From Leifsonia poae (GTDB lineage Bacteria; Actinomycetota; Actinomycetes; Actinomycetales; Microbacteriaceae): a stretch of DNA of 64,000 nt. The notes beneath the pieces were generated by a model. That model ran no database searches. It saw nothing but the letters and a program-made list of their open reading frames with translations, and was not told where the DNA came from. Made by a program: the position numbers and the translations under genes. The DNA is taken from contig NZ_BSEN01000012.1 of the NCBI RefSeq assembly GCF_027921845.1, forward strand, positions 124,001 through 188,000. The letters are read 5' to 3'. Below are positions 1-8,042 of the stretch, in pieces; the first letter of the stretch is position 1; each line of letters starts with the position of its first letter.

Positions 1-890
1 GAAGCATCGGCATCCTGGTGGTCGACGACCTTCTGCACGAGGTCGATCATGCGGTCGGCCGCGATGTCAAGCACCGACTCGTCGAGCGAGCCGTCCGCCA
101 CGGCGGCCACCAGCTCGGCATCCGTGACCCCGTTGGTCGACGGCATCTCGAGGTCCAGTCCGGCCACGAGCGCCGCGACCCGGTCGTTGACCGCGCCCCA
201 ATCGGAGACGACAAGACCGTCGAAGCCCCACTCGTCACGCAGCACTCTGGTCAGCAGCCACGGGTTCTCGCTCGCGTAGACGCCGTTGATGCGGTTGTAG
301 GAGCACATCACCGTCCACGGCTGCGCGTGCTCGACGACGTGCTGGAATCCGCGGAGGTAGATCTCGCGCAGCGGGCGCTCGTCGATGTCGGCACTGACGC
401 GCAGGCGGTCCGTCTCCTGGTTGTTCGCCGCGAAGTGCTTGAGCGAGGTGCCGACACCCTGCGACTGCAGGCCGTTCACGAGCGCCGCACCGAGCCGGCC
501 GCTGAGGATCGGGTCTTCGGAGAGGTACTCGAAGTTGCGCCCGCACAGCGGCGAGCGCTTGATGTTGATGCCCGGTCCGAGCAGAACGCCGACCTTCTCG
601 GTCTGCGCCTCCGCGCCGAGCGCGCGGCCGACGCTCTCGAGGAGCTCGGGATCCCACGACGAACCGAGGGCGACGGCCGGAGGGAAGCAGGTGGCCGGGA
701 CGCTGTCGCCGATGCCGAGGTGGTCGCCGCCCTCGCGCTGCTTGCGCACGCCGTGCGGTCCGTCGGTGAGGTAGATCGACGGGATGCCCGCCCGTTCGAT
801 GCCCTTCGACTCCCAGAAACTCAGCCCGCTCGTGAGCGCGGCCTTCTCTTCGGTGTTCAGTTCGGATGCGCGCGGCAGTCGGTCGACCAT
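1..890 (-). CDS. Glycoside hydrolase family 3 beta-glucosidase (3' end outside window)
   Basis: This is the N-terminal 296 residues of a family-3 glycoside hydrolase, an enzyme that releases terminal beta-linked sugars with retention. The reading frame runs off the left edge of the window, so the C-terminal domain is not seen. The visible part is the TIM-barrel domain. It has the LTDGPHGVR segment, the SLKHFAANNQE substrate-binding stretch, and GLVVSDWGA, whose Asp is the family's catalytic nucleophile. There is no signal peptide, so the enzyme is probably cytoplasmic and acts on imported oligosaccharides. The ATG at 890 follows a good ribosome binding site (AAGGAGAAT). The exact sugar specificity cannot be read from this part. 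Confidence 0.9.
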   Translation of the reverse strand, partial: MVDRLPRASELNTEEKAALTSGLSFWESKGIERAGIPSIYLTDGPHGVRKQREGGDHLGIGDSVPATCFPPAVALGSSWDPELLESVGRALGAEAQTEKVGVLLGPGINIKRSPLCGRNFEYLSEDPILSGRLGAALVNGLQSQGVGTSLKHFAANNQETDRLRVSADIDERPLREIYLRGFQHVVEHAQPWTVMCSYNRINGVYASENPWLLTRVLRDEWGFDGLVVSDWGAVNDRVAALVAGLDLEMPSTNGVTDAELVAAVADGSLDESVLDIAADRMIDLVQKVVDHQDADA

Positions 891-1128
891 GATTCTCCTT
901 CGATACGGTCCCGGGATATGGAATACCTTACATCACTCGGTTTTAAGATCACAGCCCTGAACCAGGCCCGCGTGCGACGGGACGCGGGTACGCGGGAGGC
1001 CGGATGGATCTGCACGAACGTGCGCCCGGCCGTCTAGCCGTGCCACGCCCGCAAGCGTAGAGTCGGCGTCACGACAGCGTGCCGACGATGAGCGCCGTCA
1101 AGCGGTCATGTCGGCGGAAGGAGCCACG

Positions 1129-1383
1129 ATGAGCGCATTCGACGAGCAGGCCGGCGACGAGCGGGAGAACCTCGAGGGCACGTACACCGAAACCGACGGT
1201 GAAGGTCCTGTGGAGCGCACGGTGCACGGCCAGTACACCGAGACCGAGGAGTTCGCCGGTCCGGAGACCGAGACCGAGGGCAGTTACGTCGACTCGGACG
1301 GCGTCGAGGAGACGCTCGCCTCTGACGAGCAGGGCGAGTACACGGAGACCGACTACTCCAAGTCGGACGACGACCCGGCCTGA
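1129..1383 (+). CDS. Small acidic repeat protein, function unknown
   Basis: The 84-residue product is very acidic and built from four degenerate repeats of the form G-x-Y-[TV]-[ED]-[TS]-[DE]: GTYTETDG, GQYTETEE, GSYVDSDG and GEYTETDY. It has no Cys, no membrane segment and no signal peptide. The ATG at 1129 is preferred over the in-frame ATG at 1108 because GGAAGGAG lies just before it. Its 3' end overlaps the 3' end of the convergent grpB-like gene by 31 bp. I recognise no family. The composition suggests an intrinsically disordered protein, which is an inference only. Confidence 0.7.
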   Translation: MSAFDEQAGDERENLEGTYTETDGEGPVERTVHGQYTETEEFAGPETETEGSYVDSDGVEETLASDEQGEYTETDYSKSDDDPA

Positions 1384-1991
1384 TCCGGCAGTCCCTGTCG
1401 CACGAGTTCGTCGTGCGCGCGGCGGTAGATCGCGCGGATCACGGGCGACTTCGCGTTGTTGTACTCGTGCATGTACGTCCAGTGGCGAGAGGCCGCGTCG
1501 CGCTTGGCGGCCTCGTAGAGCATCCGGTCGTCATCGTTGCTGCGCAGCCAGTCGCGCAGGATGACGTGGCGGCGCGGTTCGTCGGCGCCCACGGACCAGA
1601 CGTGCAGGTTGACAGGGTTGGCGGGCCCGGTGAACAGCCGGTGCTGCTCCCAGTGCGGCTCGCGCACCGTCAGGACGTAGCCGGCGGCCTCGAGTGCCGG
1701 CGCGTACGCGGGCTCGTCCGACGAGTCGGCGACCGTGAGGTCGATGTCGATGATCGGCTTCGCTGCGAGCCCCGGAACGGAGGTCGATCCGACGTGCTCG
1801 ACGGCCAGCGCCCGATCCCCGAGCGCCTGCCGGATGCGGTCGGCCTCGCGCTCGAACAGCACGGACCACTCCGGGTCACTGGCGACGACGGCGATCGGCA
1901 CCGCCAGCTGCACGAGATCGCCGACCACGGCATCCCGCATCTCGTCGTCGGTGACCGGCGGGTCGGCGGGGAGCGGCGGAAGCCAGGTCAC
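1353..1991 (-). CDS. GrpB family nucleotidyltransferase-fold protein
   Basis: The 212-residue protein matches the GrpB (UPF0157) family, which has a nucleotidyltransferase-like fold and poorly defined biochemistry. The diagnostic stretch is VEHVGSTSVPGLAAKPIIDIDLTV (given here as GSTSVPGLAAKPIIDID), in which the GST and the DxD acidic pair correspond to the nucleotidyltransferase metal site. It is followed by the family motif NLHVW and a C-terminal YNNAKSPVI segment. The start is a GTG at 1991 that overlaps the stop of the upstream small membrane protein gene by 4 nt (GTGA), so the two are translationally coupled. The substrate is unknown. Confidence 0.85.
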   Translation of the reverse strand: MTWLPPLPADPPVTDDEMRDAVVGDLVQLAVPIAVVASDPEWSVLFEREADRIRQALGDRALAVEHVGSTSVPGLAAKPIIDIDLTVADSSDEPAYAPALEAAGYVLTVREPHWEQHRLFTGPANPVNLHVWSVGADEPRRHVILRDWLRSNDDDRMLYEAAKRDAASRHWTYMHEYNNAKSPVIRAIYRRAHDELVRQGLPDQAGSSSDLE

Positions 1992-2197
1992 CGAAGCTGC
2001 TTGGCCTTCTTCTTGACCGCCTTGCGGGCCTTGTCGGCATCCTTCTTCGCCTCGGCGCGTGCCTTCTTGACCGTCGGATCGTTCCAGAACGACGTGACCG
2101 CCTTCTCGATCTGGTCGTACCGTTCGCGACCCGCGCGTGCTCCCAGCACGTACGCGAGCGCCGCGATCACGAGGATGACGAGGAATTTGGGACGCAT
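1988..2197 (-). CDS. Small YtxH-like membrane protein
   Basis: The 69-residue protein has one N-terminal hydrophobic segment (residues 5-21, FLVILVIAALAYVLGARAG) followed by a Lys/Ala-rich amphipathic tail. This is the layout of YtxH-like proteins, which are small membrane-anchored proteins without a known reaction. A clear AGGAG site precedes the ATG. It overlaps the grpB-like gene by 4 nt and forms a two-gene operon with it. The family assignment rests on architecture, not on a diagnostic motif. Confidence 0.7.
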   Translation of the reverse strand: MRPKFLVILVIAALAYVLGARAGRERYDQIEKAVTSFWNDPTVKKARAEAKKDADKARKAVKKKAKQLR

Positions 2198-2234
2198 CGG
2201 ATCTCCTGCCTGTCTGAGGTACGGACGGTAGCCC

Positions 2235-2873
2235 TCACGGGCGCGCCTGTGAACCCCGTCCGCGGAACACCCGCTCCAACAGCAGGTCGACCGGCTTGGT
2301 GAGCAGGTGCAGGAGCAGCCAGTACATCCCGATCCCCGGGGCGACCACGACCAGCACGAAGCAGACCAGCATGATGAGCACGGGCGTCGAGCCCCGCACG
2401 ATGTTGATCTGGTCGCGGGCGTCCTCGCGCACGAGGTCGGGGTCGCGATAGAGGATCACCTCCATCCAGAACATCGCCGCGGAGGTGACGACCAGCGTCC
2501 CGACATAGAGCGCGTAGACGTCGGCGCGGCCGTTCTTCGCCTCGGCGAGCACATTGGTCGTGAACGGGATGAAGACGATGCCCGCCAGCCAGATCAGGCT
2601 CGCGGTGATCAACGGACGCGAGTAGCTCTCCACCCACTCGAAGACGCGGTGGTGGATGGTCCAGAACCGGCCGATCACGATGAACGAGATGCCGAAACCG
2701 AGGAACGCGCCCCAGTTGTCGCTGACGAGCTCGCCGAGGCTCATGTTGTTGTTCTGGATTTCGCCTGCGATGTCGACCAGCGGCAGCACCAGCAGGGTGA
2801 TCGCGATGGCGACGGTGGCGTCGGAGAAGTTCACCAGCCGGTCGAGGCCGCGCTCCGTCTTGATCGCCCGCAT
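2235..2873 (-). CDS. TMEM175-like (DUF1211) potassium channel family membrane protein
   Basis: The protein of about 212 residues has the TMEM175/DUF1211 signature RLVNFSDATVAIAITLLVL near its N-terminus. The FSD of this motif lies in the pore-lining first helix of the family. Five to six hydrophobic segments follow, consistent with one repeat of the bacterial two-repeat or dimeric channel. Known members conduct K+ or other cations across the plasma membrane. The reading frame stays open upstream, but the ATG at 2873 (MRAIKTERG) is preferred because the extra upstream residues are Arg/Pro-rich and resemble translated intergenic DNA. No strong ribosome binding site is seen. Confidence 0.8.
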   Translation of the reverse strand: MRAIKTERGLDRLVNFSDATVAIAITLLVLPLVDIAGEIQNNNMSLGELVSDNWGAFLGFGISFIVIGRFWTIHHRVFEWVESYSRPLITASLIWLAGIVFIPFTTNVLAEAKNGRADVYALYVGTLVVTSAAMFWMEVILYRDPDLVREDARDQINIVRGSTPVLIMLVCFVLVVVAPGIGMYWLLLHLLTKPVDLLLERVFRGRGSQARP

Positions 2874-2968
2874 AGGGTCATTCTGCCGCGACGCCGGCGC
2901 ATCGCGGGGAGGTCGGCGCGTGAGTGGCCGACGACCAGCCGGCTCACCGGCAGAGCTCAAACGCATGG

Positions 2969-3029
2969 GTGGTCACCAATTGTCGCTGCGGGGCCCGGAT
3001 CGGGGCCGCACGCGACAGTTCGTGACCAC
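2969..3029. repeat. Long intergenic palindrome F
   Basis: Two 18-nt arms (2969-2986 and 3012-3029) are reverse complements at 16 of 18 positions. The arms start GTGGTCAC and end GTGACCAC. A further TGCGG/CCGCA pairing extends the stem inward. It lies downstream of the isochorismatase-like gene and upstream of the TMEM175-like gene, both on the minus strand, so it may be a terminator. It resembles the other long palindromes of the window in size. Confidence 0.6.
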
Positions 3030-3112
3030 TCACGCGCGCCAGAGGTTCAGTGGCTGTGGATGGGCAGGGGCTCTGCGGTCAGCGGCGCGGTCAGCGGCGC
3101 AGGGCGGCGCGG

Positions 3113-3697
3113 TCAGCCGAGGGCGGCGACGAAGTCGCCGGCCGTGACCACCTCGGCCTGACGCGGGAAGACCTTCTCGGTGAGCACCCGGTGCACCTCG
3201 GGGTCGCGGTCGAAGACGCCGTCGCTGAGCACGATCACCCGGAAGTCGCGGTCGGCCGCGTCGCGGACCGTGGAGAGCACGACACCGCTGGTCGAGATGC
3301 CGGTGAGCACGACGGTGTCGATGCCGCGCGACTCGAGCTGCTCCCGCAGGTCGGTCGTGCTGAAGGCGCCGACGCGCGACTTGCGCACCACGATCTCGCC
3401 GTCGGCGGGCTGGATGCGCGGGTCCACCTGCACGGCGGCATCGGCGGCGAGCATCCGGCCCGAGGTGGCCGCGGCCGAGAACATGATGTTGTTCGGCGAC
3501 ACCAGGGACGCCTCCTCCGCGGTCAGCGCGACGTGCACGTACCCGACGGTCAGGCCGGCCGAGCGGGCCGCGTCGCGCACGGCGAGAAGCTGTGCGAGGA
3601 AGCCGTCGGCGTCGGGATGCTGGCCGAGGATGGAGGGCTGCAGGTCCATCAGGAGCAGCGCGGTGCGGGCGGGGTCGAGGGCGCGGAGATCGTTCAC
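3113..3697 (-). CDS. Isochorismatase-fold hydrolase lacking the catalytic cysteine
   Basis: The 194-residue protein has the isochorismatase/nicotinamidase alpha-beta fold. Asp18 in LLLMDLQPS and Lys106 in VVRKSRVG are the first two members of the family triad. The third, normally a Cys in a TNxCVxxT motif, is replaced: the loop reads GISTSGVVLST, with Val at position 139. It therefore cannot be a standard cysteine hydrolase of the nicotinamidase type; isochorismatases themselves also lack the Cys. The start is GTG at 3697, with no ribosome binding site and a -10 box 6 nt upstream, so the mRNA is probably leaderless. The substrate is unknown. Confidence 0.85.
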   Translation of the reverse strand: MNDLRALDPARTALLLMDLQPSILGQHPDADGFLAQLLAVRDAARSAGLTVGYVHVALTAEEASLVSPNNIMFSAAATSGRMLAADAAVQVDPRIQPADGEIVVRKSRVGAFSTTDLREQLESRGIDTVVLTGISTSGVVLSTVRDAADRDFRVIVLSDGVFDRDPEVHRVLTEKVFPRQAEVVTAGDFVAALG

Positions 3698-3703
3698 ATA
3701 CGT

Positions 3704-3709
3704 AAACTA
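3704..3709 (-). promoter_or_regulatory. -10 box of a leaderless promoter for the isochorismatase-like gene
   Basis: On the minus strand TAGTTT is followed by 6 nt and then the GTG start at 3697. A TANNNT hexamer at this spacing puts the transcription start on the start codon, a common arrangement in actinobacteria. No ribosome binding site is present. Confidence 0.5.
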
Positions 3710-3781
3710 CTTGCCCGACGCTGAATGCGGGCCGAACGGGCACGACCGACGGGTCGCGACCGACAGATCAAGGCCGACGGA

Positions 3782-4018
3782 TCAGAGACCGAGCGTCTTC
3801 TTGATGATCGCTTCGGCGTCGTCCGTCGAGGCGGCCGCCTCGGTGGCCTCCTGGTTGGCCTCGGTGATCGCCCGGATGACCTCGTCGCGCTGGATCCGGA
3901 CGCCGCGTGGGGCGTCGATGCCGATACGGATGCCGTCGCCGCGCGCATCCAGGATCGTCACGACGATGTCGTCGCCGATGAGCACGCGCTCCCCGGGTTT
4001 CCTCGTCAGTACCAGCAT
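3782..4018 (-). CDS. csrA: Carbon storage regulator CsrA
   Basis: The 78-residue protein begins with the canonical CsrA N-terminus MLVLTRKPGERVLIGDDI and contains the RIGIDAPRGVRIQRDEV segment. CsrA is a dimeric RNA-binding protein that recognises GGA in hairpin loops and blocks ribosome access. In Gram-positive bacteria it represses flagellin translation and is held off by FliW. Both partners are in this window (fliW at 38048). It is the last gene of the fliM-to-flhA operon, 4 nt after the FlhF-like gene. A C-terminal extension of about 20 residues after the core (AITEANQEATEAAAS) makes it longer than the 61-residue E. coli protein. Confidence 0.96.
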   Translation of the reverse strand: MLVLTRKPGERVLIGDDIVVTILDARGDGIRIGIDAPRGVRIQRDEVIRAITEANQEATEAAASTDDAEAIIKKTLGL

Positions 4019-4022
4019 TCGC

Positions 4023-4928
4023 TCAGCCTATCCCGACCGGCGCACCGCCGACGGGTGAACCGTCGAGCCAGCCGATCGGGATGCCGAGCCCGCGTGCAGA
4101 AGACGGGGTCGCCGTGAAGGCCGAACCCGAGACGACGAGCGCATCGACGGCCAGGATGCCGTCGACGGCGCGGACCCAGGCGGCGGTGTCCTCGGTCTTG
4201 CGGGAGACGTCGACCGCCGCCCAGACCTGGTCGGGGGCGATCGAGGCGAGCGCCTCCGCGAGCCCGGCGACCTGCTCCGCTCCTCCCGCCACGCCGAACG
4301 CGGCGACGATCGGCCGTTCGCGTCGCACGCCGTCGGCGCGTGCGCGGAGGGCGCCGCGCCGGTCGTCGACCCGCGGTGCCGCGGCGCGCGAGCATCCGCC
4401 CGGTCGCACCTCCGCATCGCCGATCGCTTCGGCGAGCATCCGGGCGGCGGTGAGCGCGTCGGTTCCGAGTCCGATGACGAGGGTGAGGTCGCCGCGGCCG
4501 CGGAGCAGAGCGGGCGGCGGCGCGACAGGTGCGGCCGGGGCGGCCACCGCAGGAGCGGGCACCGCGACCGGAGGGGTGGACTCAGCGACGGTCGCCGGCC
4601 ATTCGTCGGCGGCAGTGAGGCCGCCGACCGCGGGCGCCGCGGGAGACACGGGAGGCACGGGGAGATCGGGCTGCGCCGCGACGGACCCCGAGGCGACGGA
4701 CGCCGCGAGCTCATCGTCGCCGACCGTCTTCACCAGGTCGTCGAGGATCGCCTGGAACGCCGATCCCGACGTCGAAACCGCCGGCAGCACATCGTCGGGT
4801 TCCGCGAACTCCGCGGCGATCAGGCCGGCCGCGATCGACATCGAGCCGAACTCGGCCGCCGCCTGCGCCGCCGCGTCGGCTTCCGCATCCGTCCCGCTCA
4901 GCCACTCAGGCTGCGATCGGTTCCGCAA
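4023..4928 (-). CDS. Possible degenerate FlhF-like protein
   Basis: The 301-residue protein sits between flhA and csrA, where other bacteria often carry flhF. The middle is an Ala/Pro/Val-rich linker (about residues 85-140). The C-terminal half resembles an SRP-type NG domain that has lost its nucleotide motifs. VIGLGTDALTAARMLAEA occupies the P-loop place but has no GKT. AAVDVSRKTEDTAAW matches the position of the switch region. The end, ALVVSGSAFT to GIPIGWLDGSPV, lines up with the TKLDE to LPISYxTxGQ region of FlhF. The ATG at 4928 overlaps the end of flhA by 23 nt. The homology is my reading and not confirmed; it could simply be an unrelated flagellar accessory protein. Confidence 0.5.
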   Translation of the reverse strand: MRNRSQPEWLSGTDAEADAAAQAAAEFGSMSIAAGLIAAEFAEPDDVLPAVSTSGSAFQAILDDLVKTVGDDELAASVASGSVAAQPDLPVPPVSPAAPAVGGLTAADEWPATVAESTPPVAVPAPAVAAPAAPVAPPPALLRGRGDLTLVIGLGTDALTAARMLAEAIGDAEVRPGGCSRAAAPRVDDRRGALRARADGVRRERPIVAAFGVAGGAEQVAGLAEALASIAPDQVWAAVDVSRKTEDTAAWVRAVDGILAVDALVVSGSAFTATPSSARGLGIPIGWLDGSPVGGAPVGIG

Positions 4929-6954
4929 CGCGGACCACCCCCACCGTCTCGATCGCTGCCTGCACCGCCGTGACCTCCTGGTACGAGAGCACCGGCAGCC
5001 CGCTCAGCTGCCCGGCCACGAGCCGCCGCACCGACGGCCGCAGCGCGGGAGCGCACACCAGGATCGCGCTCACCCCGGCGTCGTCGAGCATCGTCGCGGT
5101 CTGCTTGAGCGACCCGAGCACCGCCTCCAGGCGCACCGGATCGAGCACGATCTGCGTGCCGACCTCCGACGGGCGCAGCCCTTCGAGCATCGCCTGCTCG
5201 AGACCCGGATCGATCATGATCACCCGCAGTGCACCGCCGTCGAGGTGCGGCGCGACGATCGCGGGGCCCAGCGCCGCCCGTGCCGACTCCACCAGACCCT
5301 CCGGATCGTTCGAGACCTTCGCCCGCAGCGCGAGCGCCTCCAGGATGCGCGGCAGATCGTTGATCGGCACCTGTTCGACGAGCATCCCCTGCAACACGCG
5401 CTGCACCTCGGCGAGCGTCAGCAGGTTGGGCACGAGCTCGTCGACCGCCGAGGGGTTCACCTGCTTGACGCCCTCGGTCAGCTGACGCACGTCCTCGCGG
5501 GTGAGCAGCCGCGCGGCGTTCGCGGTGATGATCGACGACAGGTGGGTGATCAGCACCGAGACGCGGTCGATCACGGTCGCGCCGCCGAGTTCGGCGCTGT
5601 GCCGCATCTCCGAAGGAATCCATTTGGCGCCCAGCCCGAACACCGGCTCGACCGTCGGGGTGCCGGGCAGGGCATCCAGGCTGTCGCCGAGCGCGAGCAC
5701 CCGGCCAGACGGCGCCTGCCCACGGCCGGCCTCGACGCCGGCGATCTTGATCACGTAGGTCGACGGCGGCAGGTCGGCGCTGTCGCGCGTGCGCACCGGG
5801 GGGACGATGATGCCGAGGTCGAGCGCGATCTTGCGGCGCAGGGCGCGCACCCGGGCGAGCAGGTCGTCGGAGGCGCCGCTCACGATGTCGACGAGGTCGG
5901 GGGCGAGCGTGATCTCGAGGGCGTGCACGCGCATCTGCTCGAGCAGGTCGTCCGTGGTCTCGGTGCCGCCGGCCTTCGCCACCGCGGCCTTGGCGGCCTC
6001 CGCCTTCTTCGCGGCCGCCTGCGACGTCTTCAGTCGCTGAGCCGCCAGGATGAGGAACGCACCGACCAGCACGAACGGGATGGGCGGCATCCCCGGGATC
6101 AGGGCCATGACGATGGCCGCGCATCCGGCGATCGTGAGGGCGTTGCGCGACTGGCTCAGCTGGCCGCTCGCGGTGGTCCCGATGTCGCTCTCGGCGTTGG
6201 ACCGGGTGACGATCATGCCCGTCGACACCGCCATGAGCAGCGCCGGGATCTGCGTGACCAGGCCGTCGCCGATCGTGAGCAGCGTGTAGGAGTTGATCGC
6301 GTCGCCGATCGGCATGCCGCGCTGGATCATCCCGATCGCGATGCCGCCGACCACGTTGATGACGATGATCAGGATGCCCGCGATCGCGTCGCCTTTCACG
6401 AACTTCGACGCGCCGTCCATGGCGCCGTAGAAGTCGGCCTCCGCCGACACCTCTGCGCGGCGCGTGCGCGCCTGGTCCTCGGTGATCAGGCCGGCGTTGA
6501 GGTCGGCGTCGATCGCCATCTGCTTGCCCGGCATCGCGTCGAGGGTGAAGCGGGCGCCGACCTCGGCGACGCGCTCGGCACCCTTGGTGACCACGATGAA
6601 CTGGATGACGATGAGGATGAGGAACACCACTGCGCCGATGATGATCGAACCACCGACCGCGACGTGGCCGAAGGCCTGGATGACCTGGCCCGCATAGCCG
6701 TCACCGAGCACGAGTCGCGTCGAAGCGACGTTGAGGCCGAGCCGGAAGAGCGTGGCGACCAGGAGCAGCGACGGGAACACCGAGAAGTCGAGCGGCTTCT
6801 TGACGAACATCGTGGTGAGCAGGATGACCAGAGCCAGCATGATGTTGACGATGATGAGCGTGTCGAGCAGCCAGGCGGGCACCGGCACGACGAGCAGCAT
6901 GATGATGCCGACGACGCCGATGGGAACGGCGACCTTCGCGGTGGTCGATTTCAT
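4906..6954 (-). CDS. flhA: Flagellar export gate protein FlhA
   Basis: FlhA forms the nonameric ring of the flagellar type III export gate. Its membrane half conducts protons and its cytoplasmic half docks chaperone-substrate complexes. The 682-residue length is normal. The N-terminal half has about eight membrane segments. It includes the conserved FHIPEP-type region, here RAEVSAEADFYGAMDGASKFVKG (key residues ADFYGAMDGASKF). The soluble C-terminal domain starts near residue 330. Its ATG overlaps the flhB stop by 4 nt, as part of the fliM operon. Confidence 0.97.
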   Translation of the reverse strand: MKSTTAKVAVPIGVVGIIMLLVVPVPAWLLDTLIIVNIMLALVILLTTMFVKKPLDFSVFPSLLLVATLFRLGLNVASTRLVLGDGYAGQVIQAFGHVAVGGSIIIGAVVFLILIVIQFIVVTKGAERVAEVGARFTLDAMPGKQMAIDADLNAGLITEDQARTRRAEVSAEADFYGAMDGASKFVKGDAIAGILIIVINVVGGIAIGMIQRGMPIGDAINSYTLLTIGDGLVTQIPALLMAVSTGMIVTRSNAESDIGTTASGQLSQSRNALTIAGCAAIVMALIPGMPPIPFVLVGAFLILAAQRLKTSQAAAKKAEAAKAAVAKAGGTETTDDLLEQMRVHALEITLAPDLVDIVSGASDDLLARVRALRRKIALDLGIIVPPVRTRDSADLPPSTYVIKIAGVEAGRGQAPSGRVLALGDSLDALPGTPTVEPVFGLGAKWIPSEMRHSAELGGATVIDRVSVLITHLSSIITANAARLLTREDVRQLTEGVKQVNPSAVDELVPNLLTLAEVQRVLQGMLVEQVPINDLPRILEALALRAKVSNDPEGLVESARAALGPAIVAPHLDGGALRVIMIDPGLEQAMLEGLRPSEVGTQIVLDPVRLEAVLGSLKQTATMLDDAGVSAILVCAPALRPSVRRLVAGQLSGLPVLSYQEVTAVQAAIETVGVVRVAEPIAA

Positions 6955-8042
6955 TGCAGTCCTCCCAGAACGGGCGTCATCGTGTGGAATCCGTGTGCGG
7001 AGCCGCGCGCCTTCAGCGACATGACGAAGGCGAGCACGCGGGCCACCGCACTGTAGAGGTCGATCGGGATCTCGTCGCCGAGCTGGCAGCTCGCGTGCAG
7101 GGCGCGGGCGAGCGGAACGTCCTTGACCACCGGCACTCCCTCCTCCTGCGCCTTCTCACGGATGCGAAGCGCGATCGCGCCCGCACCCTTCGCGACGACG
7201 CGCGGCGCCGACTTGCCCGGCTCGTACTTGATCGCGACCGCGATGTGCGTCGGGTTGACGAGCACGACATCCGACCCGCCGATCGCGGCGATCATGCGGT
7301 TGCGGCTCATCGCCAGCTGCCGGGAGCGGCGCTGCGACCGCACGAGCGGGTCGCCCTCGGCGTTCTTGTTCTCGTCGCGCACCTCGCGCTTGGTCATGCG
7401 CGTCTGCTTGCGGTTGCGGCGCATCACCACGAGCACGTCGAGGCCGGCGAGCACCAGGCCGGCGCCGACGGCCGCCTGGATCAGCCCGACCGCACCCCCG
7501 GATGCCGCGGCGAGTAGCGAGTTCAGCGACATGCTGCCGGCGGTCAGCAGCACCGGCATCAGCCCCTGCACGACGAGGTACAGGCCGACGGCGACCACGG
7601 TGGACTTCAGCAGAGTCTTGGCGCCCTCCCACAGCGCGCGCATCCCGAAGATGCGGCCGAGACCGGTGACGACGTTGAACTGCTCGTACTTGCCTTCGAA
7701 CTTCTTGAAGTGGATACCGCCCTGCACCGCCGCGCCCGCGATCACGGCGAGCGCGGTGACGACGAGCATCGGGGTGATGGTGGTCATGATGCTGCCGAAG
7801 GCCTCGCCGAACGCGGTCAGCGCCACGGCGGGATCCGGGTTGCGGATGACGGAGGTCACGGTGAACATCTGGTCGACGCCGGCACGGCTGGCGAGATCGA
7901 TCGTGACCGGGAGCATCACCGCTGCGGCGCCGACGCCGATCCAGGCGGTGAGGTCGGTCGACTTGCCGAGGCGGCCCTTGGAGCGGGCCTCCTTCATCCG
8001 TTTATCGGTCGCCTGCTCGGTGCGTTCCTGCGCGTCGCTCAT
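6951..8042 (-). CDS. flhB: Flagellar export switch protein FlhB
   Basis: FlhB switches the export apparatus from rod/hook substrates to filament substrates. It cleaves itself within the NPTH motif, which is present at residues 263-266 in VLVNPTHIAVAIKYEPG. The N-terminus (ERTEQATDKRMKEARSKG) and four membrane segments are typical. At 363 residues it is full length. The gene overlaps fliR and flhA by 4 nt on each side. In this locus it would respond to FliK, encoded at 21763. Confidence 0.97.
   Translation of the reverse strand: MSDAQERTEQATDKRMKEARSKGRLGKSTDLTAWIGVGAAAVMLPVTIDLASRAGVDQMFTVTSVIRNPDPAVALTAFGEAFGSIMTTITPMLVVTALAVIAGAAVQGGIHFKKFEGKYEQFNVVTGLGRIFGMRALWEGAKTLLKSTVVAVGLYLVVQGLMPVLLTAGSMSLNSLLAAASGGAVGLIQAAVGAGLVLAGLDVLVVMRRNRKQTRMTKREVRDENKNAEGDPLVRSQRRSRQLAMSRNRMIAAIGGSDVVLVNPTHIAVAIKYEPGKSAPRVVAKGAGAIALRIREKAQEEGVPVVKDVPLARALHASCQLGDEIPIDLYSAVARVLAFVMSLKARGSAHGFHTMTPVLGGLQ

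Noticed and set aside
4081-7056. A 991-codon open frame on the plus strand opposite flhA
   Set aside because: Its product is Arg/Asp/His-rich low-complexity sequence, and the minus strand encodes FlhA and the following gene with clear family motifs. It is a GC-driven shadow frame.
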